DNA of 64,000 nt from Streptomyces griseus (GCA_945884695.1 CAMCYO010000002.1:115669-179668), one strand, 5' to 3'; positions 27,161 through 36,275 are shown, counted from the first letter of the stretch. The notes: generated by a model not told the origin, from the sequence alone. A program made the numbers and translations.

Positions 27161-28141
27161 TTATTTATCTGTAATGAGTTTTACGTCAGCATCGACCATA
27201 ATGCCTGCAATCTCTTTCCAATGAGTTTTTGCTTCCCAGCCAAGGATCTTCTTGATTTTGGATGGATCTCCAATGAGGGCATCAACTTCTGTGGGACGGA
27301 TATATCGATCTTCAGTTATGACAAAGTCTTTGTAATCAAGATCTAACTTTGAAAAAGCGACTTTGCAGAAGTCTCTAACCGTCGCTCCAACACCAGTTGC
27401 TACTACAAAATCATCTGGCTTTTCTTGTTGCAACATCAACCACATACTTTCAACATATTCTGGTGCATATCCCCAGTCGCGTGTGGCATCTAGATTTCCT
27501 AAGTAAAGTTTTTCTTGTAGTCCCAATTTAATCTTTGCAGCCGCCATTGTGATCTTACGAGTAACAAATGTTTCACCTCGACGAGGAGATTCGTGATTAA
27601 AAAGAATGCCATTTGTCGCATGAAGTCCATAGGCCTCACGATAATTTCTGACCACCCAATATGAATATAACTTTGCAGCGGCATATGGGCTACGAGGAGC
27701 AAATGATGAGAGCTCAGATTGAGGAGGAGGTGTACTTCCGTAAAGTTCAGAAGTTGACGCTTGATAAAATTTTGTATTTATCTTTGCAGCGCGAATTGCT
27801 TCAAGAATTCGGATGGTTCCAATTGCATCAACTTGGGCTGTAAAATCAGGCATTTCAAATGAGACCTTTACGTGGCTTTGCGCCGCAAGATTATAAATCT
27901 CGTTTGGTTCAAGTTCGCGAATCAGATTTGCAATGCCAACGCCATCGGTGATGTCACCGTAATGGAGATGGAATTTATTGCCCTTTTCATGAGGGTCTTT
28001 GTATAAATGCTCAATTCTTGATGTATTGAAAGTTGAACTTCTGCGGATAAGGCCATGTACTTCGTATCCCTTATTAAGTAGGAGTTCTGCCAAGTATGAA
28101 CCATCTTGACCTGTCACACCTGTAATGAGTGCACGCTTCAC
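27161..28141 (-). CDS. gmd: GDP-mannose 4,6-dehydratase
   Basis: This enzyme converts GDP-mannose to GDP-4-keto-6-deoxymannose, the first step to GDP-fucose. It has the N-terminal [20 protein letters not shown], active-site STSELYGS and [10 protein letters not shown] (Tyr-Lys), and the C-terminal [11 protein letters not shown]. The ORF track starts at 28177, but GTG 28141 (326 aa) overlaps the fcl stop as GTGA and gives the usual Gmd N-terminus, so it is preferred. Downstream it stops two bases from the convergent ABC gene. Confidence 0.92.
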   Translation of the reverse strand: MKRALITGVTGQDGSYLAELLLNKGYEVHGLIRRSSTFNTSRIEHLYKDPHEKGNKFHLHYGDITDGVGIANLIRELEPNEIYNLAAQSHVKVSFEMPDFTAQVDAIGTIRILEAIRAAKINTKFYQASTSELYGSTPPPQSELSSFAPRSPYAAAKLYSYWVVRNYREAYGLHATNGILFNHESPRRGETFVTRKITMAAAKIKLGLQEKLYLGNLDATRDWGYAPEYVESMWLMLQQEKPDDFVVATGVGATVRDFCKVAFSKLDLDYKDFVITEDRYIRPTEVDALIGDPSKIKKILGWEAKTHWKEIAGIMVDADVKLITDK

Positions 28142-29067
28142 TTTATCCCTACTTTCGCATCGTTTTCGAGAAACCAATTGTAAGTTTTTAAAATCCCGTC
28201 CTCAAGGCTAACCAATGAACTCCATCCAAGCTTTGAAATTTTACTGCAATCTACCAATTTTCTTGGTGTGCCATTTGGATGCGAAGAGTCGAGAGTAATT
28301 TGGCCTTGAAAACCGACAATTCTTGCGATCAGTTTTGATAACTCTAGAATTGAAATTTCATCACCACTGCCAACATTTATTGCAATATTTTCATCATATT
28401 TCTCAAGCAACATGAGACAAGCTCGCGCGAGATCTTCAACAAAAAGAAATTCTCTCAGTGGTGTGCCATCTCCCCAGATCTGGACTTCGTTAGCGTTTGC
28501 AATTTTTGCACTATGAAAACGATGTATTAGGGCGGGTAGAACATGGGAGGATTCAAGCTCAAAGTTATCTCGGGGCCCATATAAGTTGGTGGGCATTGCA
28601 GATATCCAATGGCGACCAAATTGCTTGCGGTAACCTTCGACTAATTTAAGTCCGGCAATTTTCGCAATCGCATAAGGTTCATTACTTTTCTCGAGCTCAC
28701 CCGTTAAAAGAGCCGACTCTGGTATCGGTTGTGGAGCAAGTCTTGGGTAAATACACGAAGAACCTAGAAAAAGAACTTTGGTTATGTCAGCCGCGAATGC
28801 ACCGTCGAGGAGATTGGTTTGAATCTGCAAATTGATGGAAAGAAAATCAACGGGGAGAGAAGAGTTAGCTCCGATGCCTCCAACTTTTGCAGCTGCAATA
28901 ATTAGTGCATCGGGTTTTATGGTTGCAAGCTCGGCAAAAACTTGTACACGATCGGTAAGGTCTAACTCTTTAGATGACTTACCGAAAACTTCGTGACCTT
29001 GAGCCTTGGCCTCTAAGGCAATAGCCGATCCAACCATCCCTTTAATTCCGGCGACGTAGATTCGCAT
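28138..29067 (-). CDS. fcl: GDP-L-fucose synthase
   Basis: This 309-aa bifunctional epimerase-reductase makes GDP-L-fucose from the Gmd product using NADPH. It shows [14 protein letters not shown] at the N-terminus, the family block [17 protein letters not shown], and [11 protein letters not shown] (Tyr-Lys), with [14 protein letters not shown]. Length is normal (about 310-320). It is coupled to gmd by a 4-base overlap. An apparent leaderless promoter lies in the 18-base gap after the helicase gene. Its product is the donor expected for the GT11 fucosyltransferase. Confidence 0.93.
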   Translation of the reverse strand: MRIYVAGIKGMVGSAIALEAKAQGHEVFGKSSKELDLTDRVQVFAELATIKPDALIIAAAKVGGIGANSSLPVDFLSINLQIQTNLLDGAFAADITKVLFLGSSCIYPRLAPQPIPESALLTGELEKSNEPYAIAKIAGLKLVEGYRKQFGRHWISAMPTNLYGPRDNFELESSHVLPALIHRFHSAKIANANEVQIWGDGTPLREFLFVEDLARACLMLLEKYDENIAINVGSGDEISILELSKLIARIVGFQGQITLDSSHPNGTPRKLVDCSKISKLGWSSLVSLEDGILKTYNWFLENDAKVGIK

Positions 29068-29074
29068 AGGAGTA

Positions 29075-29080
29075 AGAGTA
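29075..29080 (-). promoter_or_regulatory. candidate -10 of a leaderless promoter (fcl-gmd)
   Basis: TACTCT on the minus strand ends seven bases before the fcl ATG in the 18-base gap after the helicase stop. No terminator fits in this gap, so read-through from the helicase is also possible. Confidence 0.3.
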
Positions 29081-29085
29081 GTGAG

Positions 29086-31254
29086 TTATCTCGGCCGTCT
29101 ACGGCGTTGATCACTACGTGGTCGTGGCTTGCCACTTCGGCGTGGACCATCGCTGGCAGTTACCGGCGCTACGTATGCGATTCCACTTGGCTCGCGAGAA
29201 CCGGTGATCGATACCAATTCAGCATGGTGTGGGCGGACATCGACAAACTTTGGATAAACGCCAGCGCGCGAAGTTAATCCGCGAACTGCAGTTTGTTGCT
29301 TTGAGGTAGCGAGTGTGACAACAACGCCTGCCTCACCAGCACGAGCCGTACGGCCAGCGCGGTGCAGATAATCTTTGTGATCGGTCGGTGCATCAACATG
29401 CACAACAAGTGAAATTCCATCAACGTGAATTCCGCGTGCAGCAACATCTGTTGCAACAAGGGCAGCATTGGCGCTCGCCTTGAAATGCGCCAAGGTGCGA
29501 GTCCGTACTGCTTGAGATTTTCCACCGTGAAGTGCTCCAACGGCAACGCCAACACTTGCTAATTTGTCAGCAAGACGATCTGCGCCACGTTGAGTTTTCA
29601 CGAACAAGATTGTGCGTCCATCACGAGCTGCAATTTGAGCAGTGATCTCGTCTTTGTCACCAGGATGCATAACAAGAACATGGTGTTCCATTGTGCTTAC
29701 TGATGCACGATCGTTTTGCAAAGAGTGTGTCTTTGGATTGTTAAGATACTTCTTCACAAGTGAATCCACACCACGATCCAGAGTTGCACTGAAAAGTAAA
29801 CGCTGACCATTTGGTCGCCCTTGATCAAGAATTTCCTTAACAACTGGCAAGAAGCCCATATCAGCCATTTGATCTGCTTCATCTAGAACAGTGATTTGTA
29901 GATCATCAAGTTGAACTTCGCCACGATTAAGTAAATCAATCAAACGGCCAGGCGTTGCAACAAGGATGGGACAACTCTTGCGCATTGCAGTGATCTGCTT
30001 TGCATAAGGCATGCCGCCAGCAATAACAACTGAATCAAGTCGAATTGCACGTGCAAGTGGGGTAATAACATCATTAATTTGTTGAGCTAGCTCGCGAGTT
30101 GGTGTGAGAATCAAAGCCAACGGACGATGTGGAGCTGCTTGTTTGCCTTCAAGATTAGTCAACATTGCAAGAGCAAATGCCAACGTCTTACCCGAGCCTG
30201 TTTGTCCGCGACCCAAAATGTCATGGCCCTTAATTGCATCAGGCAAAGTGGCAACTTGAATTGGGAAAGGCGCGGTGATGCCTTGAAGAGTAAGTGCTGA
30301 AACTAAAGCTGGTGCAATACCAAGTTCTGCCCATGTCTTGCCGGTGCTCTCAGTTGGCTTGTGATGCAAAGCCACCTCGGTGGTCTCCTGCTCAGCATCG
30401 CTAATGTAATTATCATCTGCGCCAAAATCTTCTGCGAAATATCCGTTTGAGAAATTCTGCTCTGATGCGCTACTTGTTGTGCGGGAGCGAGATGAACTTG
30501 CACGGAACTGCGGACCAGTGCGCTGTGTTGCAACACCGCTATGTGATGAGCGAATTGCAGATCCAGCACGACCTGGTGCACCTGTGCGACCGCCACCAGG
30601 AATAAATTTAGTGCGCTTTTTTGGTTCAAAATTTGGACGACCATCACCGCGAGCAATTTCAGCAAGACGGGCATCGCGGCGATTTGTCGGACGAGTGTCA
30701 CTGTTACGTGTATCTATGCGAGTATCGGTACGACGAGCTGGTGCAAACTTTGTAGAACGTGTATCACCTGCTGTGCGAGGTGCACGGCTATCACTTGTTG
30801 TTATTGGGCGACTTGCACGACGTGGTGCGCGCTCTTCGCGTGAATCGCTAGTGCGTGAATCAAAAGTTTGAGTTTCTGTGCCACGGCCATCTGCGAAACG
30901 CTTTGCACGCTCTTGTGAGCGAGCGCTGTTCTTTGCACGCTTTGCAGGAGTTTGTGCAGATTTCTTCGCGCCAGGTTTTCCAAATGCTTTACCTGAAGGT
31001 TTACCGCCGGCGCGAGTTGTTGTCTTACCGGTTAACTTGCCAGCTTTTGGCTTGCCCTTAACCCATGTTGATCCAGAAGATGTTGCACTGGTTGATGCGC
31101 GTGAGGCACCTCTGTCAGAAGAAGAAGTTGAATCACCATTTCTTGAACCAGCCGAATGCGCCATTGATCGCGCAGCAGTTCCTTTACGTGGTGGTTTGCC
31201 AGATTTAACGCGAGTTGCGCGCGCAGGGGCAGAAGAGCGTGTTTGAGCAGACAT
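29086..31254 (-). CDS. DEAD-box RNA helicase with long basic N-terminal region
   Basis: From ATG 31254 this is 722 aa. Residues 1 to about 310 are a low-complexity Arg/Ser/Thr/Lys-rich region (for example RTDTRIDTRNSDTRPTNRRD), then a helicase core: Q motif FPIQVATLP, Walker A GRGQTGSGKT (about 350), PTRELAQQ, DEAD (about 459), LFSAT, and HRAGRTARAG. It unwinds structured RNA, with likely roles in cold adaptation, ribosome assembly or RNA decay. Most bacterial DEAD proteins carry such basic tails at the C-terminus; here the long one is N-terminal, with only a short basic C-tail. The ORF-track start at 31332 would add 26 residues coming from the structured leader, so the inner ATG is preferred. 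Confidence 0.9.
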   Translation of the reverse strand: MSAQTRSSAPARATRVKSGKPPRKGTAARSMAHSAGSRNGDSTSSSDRGASRASTSATSSGSTWVKGKPKAGKLTGKTTTRAGGKPSGKAFGKPGAKKSAQTPAKRAKNSARSQERAKRFADGRGTETQTFDSRTSDSREERAPRRASRPITTSDSRAPRTAGDTRSTKFAPARRTDTRIDTRNSDTRPTNRRDARLAEIARGDGRPNFEPKKRTKFIPGGGRTGAPGRAGSAIRSSHSGVATQRTGPQFRASSSRSRTTSSASEQNFSNGYFAEDFGADDNYISDAEQETTEVALHHKPTESTGKTWAELGIAPALVSALTLQGITAPFPIQVATLPDAIKGHDILGRGQTGSGKTLAFALAMLTNLEGKQAAPHRPLALILTPTRELAQQINDVITPLARAIRLDSVVIAGGMPYAKQITAMRKSCPILVATPGRLIDLLNRGEVQLDDLQITVLDEADQMADMGFLPVVKEILDQGRPNGQRLLFSATLDRGVDSLVKKYLNNPKTHSLQNDRASVSTMEHHVLVMHPGDKDEITAQIAARDGRTILFVKTQRGADRLADKLASVGVAVGALHGGKSQAVRTRTLAHFKASANAALVATDVAARGIHVDGISLVVHVDAPTDHKDYLHRAGRTARAGEAGVVVTLATSKQQTAVRGLTSRAGVYPKFVDVRPHHAELVSITGSREPSGIAYVAPVTASDGPRRSGKPRPRSDQRRRRPR

Positions 31255-31504
31255 GTTTTTACATACCAATCGAGACGACAAGCGCGTCTCGGTGTGACTT
31301 GGCCATAACCAGTTGGACTGGTGGCTAACCATTGGCTCAAACGACTGGCGTTTGTGCAGTTAGCGGTACTTCTTGATTGCAACCTTGGCGCAATCGGGGC
31401 CTGTCAGGTGGTGATAAGACTCGCAAGTAAGCACAACATGCGCTGCGCTTTGGTGGAAATGATCACTGCTTCGGTTGAAGCAACGGGGCTAATACTACCG
31501 TGGA
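31255..31504 (-). promoter_or_regulatory. structured leader upstream of the DEAD-box helicase
   Basis: This 250-base gap between the small membrane protein and the helicase contains several perfect stems: CGAGACG/CGTCTCG (31271-31291), ACCAGT/ACTGGT (31308-31322), GATTGC/GCAATC near 31375-31395, and TGCTTC/GAAGCA near 31468-31483. No promoter or T-run terminator is obvious. A long, structured 5' leader is typical of cold-shock helicase genes and could allow autoregulation. That role is inference. Confidence 0.4.
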
Positions 31505-31717
31505 TTATTGGTTCGAATTACCAACGTCTTTTTCGTGCTGATCAGCTTCTTGTGCAAGGGCAGAAAAATCAGGACGAGGGATCTTTGGCACATCACCGCG
31601 CATAATTCTTCGCCATAAATACAGGGCGATTACCCCGAAAAATGGCCATTCGAATCTGTAAACCCATGCGCGCCAATTACCACTTTGCACTCTCGTTTGG
31701 ATAACACAGAAGGTCAT
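31505..31717 (-). CDS. small single-span membrane protein
   Basis: This 70-aa protein has one membrane helix (about 20-40, WVYRFEWPFFGVIALYLWRR) followed by an acidic soluble tail (FSALAQEADQHEKDV). It is not a shadow: no gene lies opposite it, and its hydrophobic pattern is clean. ATG 31717 is used; an internal GTG (at VQSGNW) is a possible shorter start. It is divergent from the EamA gene and shares the palindromic operator region with it. Function unknown. Confidence 0.6.
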   Translation of the reverse strand: MTFCVIQTRVQSGNWRAWVYRFEWPFFGVIALYLWRRIMRGDVPKIPRPDFSALAQEADQHEKDVGNSNQ

Positions 31718-31738
31718 TGTTGGGTATTACCTATTCAC

Positions 31739-31755
31739 TTAGTTACTGTAACTAA
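31739..31755. promoter_or_regulatory. palindromic operator overlapping a -10 box
   Basis: TTAGTTAC-T-GTAACTAA is a perfect 8-1-8 inverted repeat ending directly at the EamA ATG. It contains TACTGT (31744-31749), six bases from the ATG, so the predicted -10 of a leaderless promoter lies inside the repeat. A dimeric repressor bound here would block the EamA promoter and perhaps the divergent small-protein promoter. The regulator is unknown. Confidence 0.5.
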
Positions 31756-32652
31756 ATGGATAAAAAGAGCAGTTCTTGGTTGCCGGCCTATATCGCTTTA
31801 GGCCTCACCTGGGGCTGTTCTTTCATTTTCATCAAGATGGGGCTTGAATTCTTAACTCCAGTCGGTGTTGGCTTTGGAAGGTGTGCTTTAGGTTCGATTG
31901 CTTTGTTGGCAGTGGTTCGCGCGAAAAATATTTCTCTACCTAAAGACCCCAAGACTCTTTTTCACTTATGGATTATTTCACTTGCCTTGAATGTTGTTCC
32001 TGGAGTCCTCTTTGCTTTTGCAGAAACGAAAGTAACCTCAATTCTTGCCGGAATCATTAATGCAGTAACACCACTTATGACTTTATTAGCAATCATGCTG
32101 ATATCGCGGGATGAGAAGCCAACGTTCGCACAAGTAGCAGGAATGCTACTTGGATTCGTGGGAGTACTTATTGTGCTTGCAGTTTGGAAGGGTTTAGGAA
32201 CAAATCCATTAATCTCAGTTCTTGCGTTAGTTTTTTCAGTTGCATGCTATGGATTTTCATATCCGTACACCAAGCGATTCATATTGCCCAAAAAATTAAA
32301 ACCTGAGGCTATGGCTGCAACACAAGTAACACTTGGTGCTGCAACACTTTTGCCTTTCTACTTGATGGGCGGTATTGCAAACGACCAGTACAGACCAGGA
32401 CCAGTTTTTGCGATGTTAGTGCTGGGTATATTGGGTTCAGGTTTTGCCTACATCTGGAATTTCAAAATCCTCGCTGCTGCAGGTAGCGCTATTGCAAGTA
32501 GCGTCACCTTTATGACAACAATTGTTGCGGTAATTGTTGGAGTTCTTTTTCTGGGTGAGAAGATCTCCTGGAACGAACCGATTGGGGCTGTAATTGTTTT
32601 GTTGGGTGTTGCCCTCGCTCAGGGACGGATAAAACTTTCCAAATCAAAGTAG
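31756..32652 (+). CDS. EamA/DMT family transporter
   Basis: This 298-aa inner-membrane protein has about ten hydrophobic helices in two repeats of the drug/metabolite transporter fold; the first begins SSWLPAYIALGLTWGCSFIFIKMGLEF and the second SVLALVFSVACYGFSYPY. The closing helix block (GVLFLGEKISWNEPIGAVIVLLGVAL) is typical of EamA domains. It probably exports a metabolite or amino acid; the substrate is unknown. Its start abuts a palindromic operator, so it is likely regulated by a dedicated repressor. Confidence 0.85.
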   Translation: MDKKSSSWLPAYIALGLTWGCSFIFIKMGLEFLTPVGVGFGRCALGSIALLAVVRAKNISLPKDPKTLFHLWIISLALNVVPGVLFAFAETKVTSILAGIINAVTPLMTLLAIMLISRDEKPTFAQVAGMLLGFVGVLIVLAVWKGLGTNPLISVLALVFSVACYGFSYPYTKRFILPKKLKPEAMAATQVTLGAATLLPFYLMGGIANDQYRPGPVFAMLVLGILGSGFAYIWNFKILAAAGSAIASSVTFMTTIVAVIVGVLFLGEKISWNEPIGAVIVLLGVALAQGRIKLSKSK

Positions 32653-32806
32653 AGAAATTAGCTAATCGAGTTTAAATGCGCCCCTGATTGGCCCCAACGC
32701 AATGCCTGCCTTGGTGTGATCTGTGGATTCACCCCGAGCAAGTTGGGAGCTATGAGCTTTATCGTGCCAGCGCTGCTCAACGTGTGCGTATTTCCAACCC
32801 CCTGAC

Positions 32807-32812
32807 TATCTT
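32807..32812 (+). promoter_or_regulatory. candidate -10 of a leaderless promoter (DMFase-beta-like gene)
   Basis: TATCTT ends six bases before the ATG at 32819. The 166-base gap 32653-32818 holds no other feature that could be supported. Confidence 0.35.
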
Positions 32813-32818
32813 TAAGCA

Positions 32819-34207
32819 ATGAAAGCCAGGGCAAGCCTTCTTGCAGGGATCCTTCTCCTCACAACAATGAATGGGTTTCAAGAGAGCGCATCAGCAACGA
32901 GTGCATGTAAGTGGGATATCGCACCTGGTTGGGTAGCACACGAGAATCAAAAGACTGGCGCACCAACCTGGAGCAAAGGCGTACCTCTGCGCCTAAGCGC
33001 CGACTTTAGCCGTCGAGTAAAAGTAGATCGAATTGAAGGATGGTTTGAGAAAACAAGTGTTACCTGCGGAGAGAGTATTAATCTTCATATTGTCGGAAAA
33101 GTACCCGCAACGAAAATAGATGTTTTCAGAATGGGGTATTACGACGGAGCTGGAGCTCGGCTTATATCTTCAACGACAACTAAGGATCAATTATGGAAAT
33201 TTCGAGCCTTCGAAAAAACACCACCAGGGCAGTATTTATTTCGGCTAAGCGCACCAAAAACTCGAGCCTCATTTGTTCCTTTGGTAGTACACAATCCGAA
33301 TTCAGAGAGTGATATTTCATTTGTGTCATCTGTTTTAACTTGGCAGTCATATAACCAATGGGGTGGTAGTTCGCTCTATAAAGGTACAGATGCCAAATCA
33401 GAAACGCGTGCAGAAACTGTCTCATTTGATCGCCCGTATGACGGAGACGGGTCTGGTCAATTTCGTTACATGGAATTTCCAGCCCTCAAACGAGCAGAAA
33501 AACTTGGGCTCGATATTAATTACCTAACCGATATAGATCTTGATGCTGGCACTTCATCACTGGGTGATACTAAAGCGATTGTATTTGGCGGACATGGCGA
33601 ATATTGGACGAAGAATATGCGCCAAACAATTGAAGCATCAGTTACAAAAGGCATTAATCTCATTTCACTTGGAGGAAATACAGGCTATAACTTCACAGAA
33701 CTCGGTAATGGCGCTCGCACAATGGGAAAAATTACTCCTTGGAGAAACCCTCCAAATAAGAAACCAGAATCACTTCTTTGGGGTTCACAATATTTTGCAC
33801 TCAATGTTCATCGAGATTATGTTGTAACAAGTGCAGATGATTGGCCCTTTAATGTGCTTAAAAAAGGGGAAATAATTAAAGGAGTCGCAGGAAATGAAGT
33901 GGATTCCCCGCTTAATGCCCCAGGCCCAGCTGTAGAAGAACTTGCTCGATCAACAGGTCTACTCAACGAGAAAGAGTCACCTTCGATGGCCACTTATTAC
34001 ACCGTTGCATCCGGAGCGGGCATTCTCAATTTGGGCACCATCGGCTGGGTTTGCGCAATAGAAAATGTTTGCCCCTGGGGCCATGTATTTTCATCGGATA
34101 CGCAAGGCCAAATCGCGGAAGTCACTGATTCCATCTTTAGTGGCTTAAAGTTGGCTCGCTTAGGGATTTGGCGCAGCGCAAAAATTGATATTCCAACACG
34201 CCTTTGA
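32819..34207 (+). CDS. secreted protein with N,N-dimethylformamidase beta-subunit-like C-terminal domain
   Basis: This 462-aa protein has an N-terminal signal peptide (KARASLLAGILLLTTMNGF...SASA, cleavage near residue 27). The C-terminal two-thirds match the 'DMFase large subunit C-terminal-like' family as judged from characteristic blocks: FVSSVLTWQSYNQWGGSSLYKG, SFDRPYDGDGSGQFRYMEFP, and VFGGHGEYWTKNMR with SLGGNTGY. It lacks the N-terminal parts of true dimethylformamidase. The fold is glutaminase-like, but no enzymatic activity can be assigned. Secreted homologues occur in many Actinobacteria. It is not operonic with its neighbours. Confidence 0.75.
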   Translation: MKARASLLAGILLLTTMNGFQESASATSACKWDIAPGWVAHENQKTGAPTWSKGVPLRLSADFSRRVKVDRIEGWFEKTSVTCGESINLHIVGKVPATKIDVFRMGYYDGAGARLISSTTTKDQLWKFRAFEKTPPGQYLFRLSAPKTRASFVPLVVHNPNSESDISFVSSVLTWQSYNQWGGSSLYKGTDAKSETRAETVSFDRPYDGDGSGQFRYMEFPALKRAEKLGLDINYLTDIDLDAGTSSLGDTKAIVFGGHGEYWTKNMRQTIEASVTKGINLISLGGNTGYNFTELGNGARTMGKITPWRNPPNKKPESLLWGSQYFALNVHRDYVVTSADDWPFNVLKKGEIIKGVAGNEVDSPLNAPGPAVEELARSTGLLNEKESPSMATYYTVASGAGILNLGTIGWVCAIENVCPWGHVFSSDTQGQIAEVTDSIFSGLKLARLGIWRSAKIDIPTRL

Positions 34208-34247
34208 AGATTTAAAGATAGAGTCACACCATTACGGAGAGGCGTGC

Positions 34248-35192
34248 ATGAGCGACGACGACGAAGCAGGTCAAGACGAACTCATTACAGAAGAGATGTT
34301 GTGGGATCGGATTCCACAAGTCGATGGCGCTGAACGAGCAAGTACATATTACGAATTAAGTGCACGCATTTATGCACGCGGACAATATGACGAAGCTCTT
34401 GCACTTGCCGAAACTGCCTGTGATATTTATGCAGAACTTGGCGCAAGTGCTCCCAGTGAAGGTTTAGCGCAAGCCTATTCAGCGATTGGTTATAACTTGA
34501 ATCAATTGAAGCGTATGGAAGAAGCTGCAACCGCAATGAGCAAAGCGGTAGAAATTTTACGACAGAACAAATCACCCGTTGCACTTGAACTAGCTTGCAC
34601 ACTGGGCGAGTGGTGGTATTCATCCAAGAATTATCAGAAAGTAATCGACACTATGCGCGATTGCGCCCAAGAGCATCTAGTGGACGGAAACGAAATCGGT
34701 GCAGCGAATGATTTGCATCTCATTGGTTGCGCATACCGAGAGGTCAAGAATTTTGAAGAGGCGCTGATTAGTTTCAAGGAAGCTCGTGTTCTGTTTAAGA
34801 GAAACCATGAAGTAATTCATGTGGGTCGTTGCGACCAAAAGATTGCTGCTTGCCTCAATGAAATTGGTGACGGTGAGCTTGCGCTAGCAACAGCACAGAA
34901 AGCACTTGATGTATTTGAAACCGCGCATGACAACGTTCGTGAAACATTTGCACTCCTTGAATATGGAAAAGCTCAAATTTTGCTCGGTAAATTTGATGAA
35001 GGTTTAGCCACTCTTGATCAAGTCTTGCAAAGTGCCACAGAGGAAGACCCAAGAGATTTTGAGTTCATCCTTGATATTGAAACGCGCATGGCACTTGCAA
35101 TGCGCACTTTGGGCAAAGTCGCCGAAGCCGACGAGATCGAACGCCGGCTTGCTAGCGTTTCAGATGTGTTGAATGAGGAGCCTGAAAAGTAA
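34248..35192 (+). CDS. tetratricopeptide repeat protein
   Basis: The protein is 314 aa from ATG 34248, which has GGAGAG six bases upstream; the ORF-track start at 34185 lies in the previous gene. An acidic N-terminus (SDDDEAGQDELITEEM) is followed by helical TPR pairs, for example YYELSARIYARGQYDEALALAETACDIY and AYSAIGYNLNQLKRMEEAATAMSKAVEIL, and more to about residue 300. There are no membrane segments. It is presumably a scaffold; no partner is evident from the neighbours. Confidence 0.8.
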   Translation: MSDDDEAGQDELITEEMLWDRIPQVDGAERASTYYELSARIYARGQYDEALALAETACDIYAELGASAPSEGLAQAYSAIGYNLNQLKRMEEAATAMSKAVEILRQNKSPVALELACTLGEWWYSSKNYQKVIDTMRDCAQEHLVDGNEIGAANDLHLIGCAYREVKNFEEALISFKEARVLFKRNHEVIHVGRCDQKIAACLNEIGDGELALATAQKALDVFETAHDNVRETFALLEYGKAQILLGKFDEGLATLDQVLQSATEEDPRDFEFILDIETRMALAMRTLGKVAEADEIERRLASVSDVLNEEPEK

Positions 35193-35199
35193 TCTCGTT

Positions 35200-35838
35200 T
35201 TAACCAGGCAGGTGTTGCAGCGCCCAGTGATACATAGCTATTGCACCCGCTGCAGAGGCATTCATCGACCGCGTTGATCCATATTGCTCGATTGCGTAAA
35301 GAACTGAACAGACTGCTATTGCTTCATCAGACATTCCCGCACCCTCCTGCCCAAATAAAAGAACGCACTCTTGTGGCAACTGGGCACTTTCTAATTTAAG
35401 AGAACCTGGCACGTTATCTATCCCAATGATAGGAACCTTATTTTCTTTAGCCCACAGCGCGAAATCTGCAACTGTTGGGTGATGAATAACGCTGAGATAT
35501 CTATCTGTCACCATTGCACCGCGTTTGTTCCAATCGCGCTTGCCAACTATATGCACCGCGCTGACATTGAAAGCATTTGCTGTACGAACAATTGAACCGA
35601 TATTTAAATCATGTTGCCAATTCTCAATGGCAATTTGCAGTGAGTGTCGTTGGGTGTTGAGATCGGCAACTATTGCCTCCACAGACCAGTAGCGATAGTG
35701 ATCTAATACATTTCGTCGGTCACCATTTTCAAGAAGTTCTGGATCGAAGTTCTCACCTACAGGCCATGGTTTGGGGTGAGGACCGACACCAACGACAGGA
35801 AAGAATTCGCCAGGGCCGATAGTTGCTGGTGGAAGCAT
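35200..35838 (-). CDS. TrmH (SpoU) family RNA 2'-O-methyltransferase
   Basis: This 212-aa (from ATG 35838) SPOUT methyltransferase has motif 1 NIGSIVRTANAF, motif 2 LFGQEGAGMSDEAI and motif 3 STRSMNASAAGAIAMYHW, which form the knotted SAM site. It methylates ribose in tRNA or rRNA; the exact site is not predictable. TAGAGT seven bases before this ATG supports it over the ORF-track start at 35868. It is convergent with the TPR gene, with 7 bases between stops. Confidence 0.85.
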   Translation of the reverse strand: MLPPATIGPGEFFPVVGVGPHPKPWPVGENFDPELLENGDRRNVLDHYRYWSVEAIVADLNTQRHSLQIAIENWQHDLNIGSIVRTANAFNVSAVHIVGKRDWNKRGAMVTDRYLSVIHHPTVADFALWAKENKVPIIGIDNVPGSLKLESAQLPQECVLLFGQEGAGMSDEAIAVCSVLYAIEQYGSTRSMNASAAGAIAMYHWALQHLPG

Positions 35839-35845
35839 GATGAGC

Positions 35846-35851
35846 ACTCTA
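35846..35851 (-). promoter_or_regulatory. candidate -10 of a leaderless promoter (TrmH gene)
   Basis: TAGAGT on the minus strand ends seven bases before the ATG at 35838. Confidence 0.3.
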
Positions 35852-35894
35852 AACTGAATGCCTTGCAAAGGCTATTTACTTGGAAAGGTTTACC

Positions 35895-36269
35895 ATGACA
35901 TTTCTTGGTTGGGTAAGTTCTATTTCACTCGTTGCTCATATTGCCTCGATTACAGCGCTCATGGCATTACTCATTCATCAGTTAAAGAAATCTCCCCGAA
36001 TAATTCATCCCGGAGCACTGCACAGCGCATTAACTGCACTGCTGGCAGGTTTGGTAATGGTTGGGGTTCGCACCTCCTTGCACGAAGAAGATGCAGCCAA
36101 GTGGGACCTATTAAACAATGGCAAAGTCGGCGTTAAGTTTGCAGTATTGCTTGTAATTTTATTTATTGGATACCGCAACGTAAAGAAGTTAGAAGTCAAA
36201 AAAAGTACTCTTTACACAATGATTGGCCTCACAACTCTTAATATTGCACTCTCCCTTTTCTGGCAGTAA
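35895..36269 (+). CDS. small multi-span membrane protein
   Basis: This 124-aa protein has four predicted hydrophobic helices (about 4-28, 40-58, 78-93, 103-122) with the short charged loop RTSLHEEDAAKWDLLNNGKVG between the second and third. GGAAAGG seven bases before ATG 35895 supports this start over the ORF-track one. It precedes the carboxypeptidase gene by six bases and is probably cotranscribed with it. The family is not recognised with certainty; function unknown. Confidence 0.65.
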   Translation: MTFLGWVSSISLVAHIASITALMALLIHQLKKSPRIIHPGALHSALTALLAGLVMVGVRTSLHEEDAAKWDLLNNGKVGVKFAVLLVILFIGYRNVKKLEVKKSTLYTMIGLTTLNIALSLFWQ

Positions 36270-36275
36270 ATATTG

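Noticed and set aside
30479-31246. Long plus-strand ORFs (122-130 aa) opposite the helicase N-terminus
   Set aside because: They are antisense shadows of the Arg/Ser-rich low-complexity coding region, whose biased codons keep other frames open.
31500-31520. GGTTCGAATT resembling a tRNA T-arm
   Set aside because: It is the 3' end of the small membrane protein gene and no acceptor or anticodon stem surrounds it.
32660-32810. Minus-strand open stretch in the EamA-DMFase gap reading VEQRWHDKAHSSQLARGE and ending GAFKLD
   Set aside because: It looks protein-like but has no start codon after the upstream in-frame stop and no Shine-Dalgarno; at most a gene remnant.
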